A stretch of 6,358 nucleotides of DNA from W589 sp964611805 (GTDB taxonomy: Bacteria > Chloroflexota > Dehalococcoidia > Dehalococcoidales > Fen-1064). This document shows, in pieces, positions 4,473 to 6,358 of the stretch. The DNA lies in contig CAZTBG010000083.1 in assembly GCA_964611805.1 (NCBI GenBank), positions 1 through 6,358 of the forward strand, written 5' to 3'. The translations under genes were made by a program, and so were the position numbers. How positions within the stretch are numbered: the stretch's first letter is position 1; each line of letters begins with the position of its first letter. The notes beneath the pieces were generated by a model, which did not search any database, had not been told where the DNA came from, and saw nothing but the letters and a program-made list of their open reading frames with translations.

Positions 4473-5957
4473 ATGCAAACCCTTAAAATAATAGGTCTCA
4501 CTTTTCTTAGTTTTCTTCTTTTCCTGCTGCTGATTGTCTTCAGTGTCGCATTCCTGGCCAACGGCACCGCTCTCAATCCGAAATTCATTACCAAAGAGCT
4601 CGACAGCATTGATGTTTCCTCAATAGCCATTGACCTGATAGAGGATGATGAGTTCGGAGAGGACATGGACATCCCGGAAGAGCTTAAGACAGCCCTTTAC
4701 GATACCATCGAGGAAACAGAGCCGATTATCAAGGCCACACTGAATGAGGCAATTCTCTCTGTAGGTAACTACCTGCGCGGTAAAACAGATGAACCAGAAC
4801 TGGCGCAGGTGCTTAGTGATACCTTCCTTAACGAGGACTTTGTAGCCGACCTGCTCGCTGAAGTGGATATCGCGGCAGTGGTCGAGGCGTCCCTTGAGAC
4901 CGACGAGATAGATGAAGAATTTCTGAATTCCCTAATCGATACCATCTCCGAGATTGAGCCGGGGCTGAAAGAGCAGGTAGCTGCAGCCTCCGGCCCCGTC
5001 TTTGATTACGTCCTGGCAGAAACAGACAGTATTGACCTTAAGCAAACGCTGCGGGATACTCTACTCAGTACCGATTTCGTCACCTACCTGATAGATAATC
5101 TGGACATATCCCTGCTCGCCTCTGAGTTTATCGAGGACAATATTAAAGGCATCGTCCCCGTTGAACTGGACTTCATTACCGATGAACTGGACGATATCGC
5201 TACCATCATCGAACCGACCCTCAAGCAGGCCTTGAGCGACAATACCGATGAAATCCTCGACTACCTGCTGGGTGAGACTTCAACACTCAGCGTGGCTATA
5301 TCCCTGGGACCGGTGCGGGATGACCTGGAGAATGCCCTGAGGCAGACTGTCCTTGATAACCTGCCCCCGGAGTGGCAGGGGCTACCGCAGGAAGAAATTA
5401 AGCAGCGGGTAAATGATTTCGTCAACGATGCCATGGACGCAATACCTGACACCCTAGACCTTGGTGAAGACCTGTTCAGTCCTGAGTTGTCGGAGGACGT
5501 CTCCGATGCCCTGGCCGAAGCAGAGGATTCACTGACCGAGGTAAGAGAGGAGATTCAGGACCAGCTATCAGAAGCCGAGACCACGCTCGAAGATATTAGA
5601 CAGTATATCGGCTGGGGCATCATGGGTTACTGGGGTCTGATAGCTGTAATAGTGCTTCTCATCCTCGCCATTATTGGCATTTATCACCAGGTAAAGGGTG
5701 CTTCCCTGCATCTGGGGATAATGTTCCTTGTCTTAGGGATTATTGAGTGTGTCGTTGTGTTTGTAGGTAGAGGTATTGCCATCAGAGAAATCGCTAAACA
5801 GGACATTCCGGCGGCAGTACAACACCTGCCAGACAAACTAATCACGGACGTCACCAGTCCCCTGGCCGCACTCAGCATCGGGCTGATAGTTCTGGGGATA
5901 ATCCTTATCGCCGCGGCTATTCTCTACCCGAGACTGCGTTCATCAGGAGCCAGTTAG
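4473..5957 (+). CDS. Four-helix membrane protein with a large acidic repeat domain, function unknown
   Basis: This 494-residue protein is not a family I can name. A hydrophobic helix at about 5-29 would anchor the N-terminus. Residues 31-380 are strongly acidic and probably outside the cell. Within them, three tandem repeats (46-130, 131-209, 210-296) share an opening (I/V/L)-D-(V/I), a central I-E-P or T-E-P followed by a lysine, then N-Y or D-Y and a later T. Repeats 1 and 2 also share D-T-(F/L)-L-x-x-D-F-V. Residues 342-376 are rich in Glu, Asp, Ala and Leu and look like a coiled coil. Further helices lie at about 382-403, 412-432 and 464-484, and a basic tail YPRLRS suits a cytoplasmic C-terminus. 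ATG 4473 is chosen because it precedes the anchor and lies just downstream of a strong promoter. A role at the cell surface, such as a scaffold or sensor, is only a guess. Confidence 0.9.
   Translation: MQTLKIIGLTFLSFLLFLLLIVFSVAFLANGTALNPKFITKELDSIDVSSIAIDLIEDDEFGEDMDIPEELKTALYDTIEETEPIIKATLNEAILSVGNYLRGKTDEPELAQVLSDTFLNEDFVADLLAEVDIAAVVEASLETDEIDEEFLNSLIDTISEIEPGLKEQVAAASGPVFDYVLAETDSIDLKQTLRDTLLSTDFVTYLIDNLDISLLASEFIEDNIKGIVPVELDFITDELDDIATIIEPTLKQALSDNTDEILDYLLGETSTLSVAISLGPVRDDLENALRQTVLDNLPPEWQGLPQEEIKQRVNDFVNDAMDAIPDTLDLGEDLFSPELSEDVSDALAEAEDSLTEVREEIQDQLSEAETTLEDIRQYIGWGIMGYWGLIAVIVLLILAIIGIYHQVKGASLHLGIMFLVLGIIECVVVFVGRGIAIREIAKQDIPAAVQHLPDKLITDVTSPLAALSIGLIVLGIILIAAAILYPRLRSSGAS
4608..5360 (+). 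repeat. Three tandem protein repeats of about 80-87 residues
   Basis: The copies run 4608-4862, 4863-5099 and 5100-5360. Copies 1 and 2 align over about 55 residues: D-T-I-x-E-x-E-P, then N-Y or D-Y, T-D, L-x-D-T-x-L and D-F-V in order, both passing straight into D-I of the next copy. Copy 3 keeps I-I-E-P-T-L-K, D-Y-L-L-G-E-T and a looser end. Repetition is visible at protein level but not as DNA identity, so the duplication is old. Confidence 0.65.
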
Positions 5958-5966
5958 CCACCAACC

Positions 5967-6305
5967 TCAACCGGATTTAGTTTCGTAAGAACCAAAGATG
6001 AAGTCCAGGTCTTCCTGGAGAGCGGTGATTTTATTCTGAGGAAAGAGTTTCTCATCAATATCCAGTATCAGCTTCGTTTCGTCCCTGGGTAAGCCGACCA
6101 GGTGTGCCCGGAGACACTCCTTATCATCCTTACCACCCTTGAAAGTGATAGTGCCCCGGTAAATAAATGACGAAGAGTCATTGGGCAGAGAATATGTCTC
6201 CAGCTTGGCATCACCGATTGATACGCCCTGCTTCTGGACGAAGTCTCTTATCTCATCATAGAGCAGCCCCGGATTCACCTCCCGATACACCTTCTTTATC
6301 TGCAT
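5967..6305 (-). CDS. Small protein of unknown function
   Basis: A 112-residue frame on the - strand opens with ATG at 6305 (M-Q-I-K-K-V-Y-R-E-V) and ends with TGA at 5967-5969. It has no membrane segment, signal peptide or cysteine. The mixture of short beta-like stretches (SFIYRGTITFKGG, TKLILDIDE) and amphipathic helices (PGLLYDEIRDFVQK, ITALQEDLDFIF) suggests a small soluble alpha/beta fold, but I do not recognise the family. A purine-rich stretch with GGGGGA lies 6 bases before the ATG. A TATGAT at 6350-6345 on this strand could be a -10 box, but its -35 region would fall beyond the window. It converges on the membrane protein with 9 bases between stops and no clear terminator between them. 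Codon use and length support a real gene. Confidence 0.75.
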   Translation of the reverse strand: MQIKKVYREVNPGLLYDEIRDFVQKQGVSIGDAKLETYSLPNDSSSFIYRGTITFKGGKDDKECLRAHLVGLPRDETKLILDIDEKLFPQNKITALQEDLDFIFGSYETKSG

Positions 6306-6358
6306 CTTGCGTCCCCCGCCTTTCCTTTCTCGGCTATTAGATTAATCATAAGGGTTTG

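Noticed and set aside
6005..6018. Perfect hairpin CCAGG-TCTT-CCTGG near the convergent stops
   Set aside because: It is only 5 bp, lies inside the - strand coding region and has no T-tract on either strand, so it is not a convincing terminator.

Overview
The window looks like part of a draft bacterial scaffold, most likely from an uncultured anaerobic bacterium such as the Chloroflexota class Dehalococcoidia. That placement is an inference from the overall protein flavour (MOSC, NadA, CutA, rhomboid, a large acidic membrane protein) and moderate GC. No marker gene or rRNA is present to settle it. A run of exactly 100 N at 3965-4064 marks a scaffold join.

Region 1 (1-3007, + strand) is a compact, probably co-transcribed cluster. 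It holds the 3' end of an unrecognised gene, mnmA (tRNA 2-thiouridylase), a short single-domain MOSC protein, nadA (4Fe-4S quinolinate synthase) and cutA. The upstream stop overlaps the mnmA start region, nadA follows MOSC by 30 bases, and cutA follows nadA by 2 bases. The shared theme is sulfur and metal handling: tRNA thiolation, a MOSC sulfur or metal carrier fold, an Fe-S enzyme of NAD synthesis, and a metal-tolerance trimer.

Region 2 (3008-3422, 415 bases) has no conventional protein gene but is full of signals. It contains a TTGACA/TATATT promoter, about 245 bases that fold into several local hairpins (one capped by a GNRA loop), and a 13-bp intrinsic terminator with a T-tract. Together these look like a free-standing small RNA gene of no family I can name. 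A second promoter follows, with a perfect 8-bp inverted repeat around its -10 box and a strong Shine-Dalgarno sequence, and it drives the next gene.

Region 3 (3423-4421) is a rhomboid intramembrane protease cut off by the gap, then the C-terminal 118 residues of a D-2-hydroxyacid dehydrogenase. The reading frame is open through the gap only because 100 N keeps phase. These are two different genes, not a fusion.

Region 4 (4422-6358) starts with a consensus-like promoter so close to an ATG that the transcript should be leaderless. It drives a 494-residue, four-helix membrane protein with a large acidic outer domain built from three tandem repeats of about 80 residues. A small unrecognised gene on the - strand converges on it with only 9 bases between the stops.

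The best candidates for undescribed biology are the structured RNA at about 3067-3315, the palindrome over the rhomboid promoter, and the threefold-repeat membrane protein.
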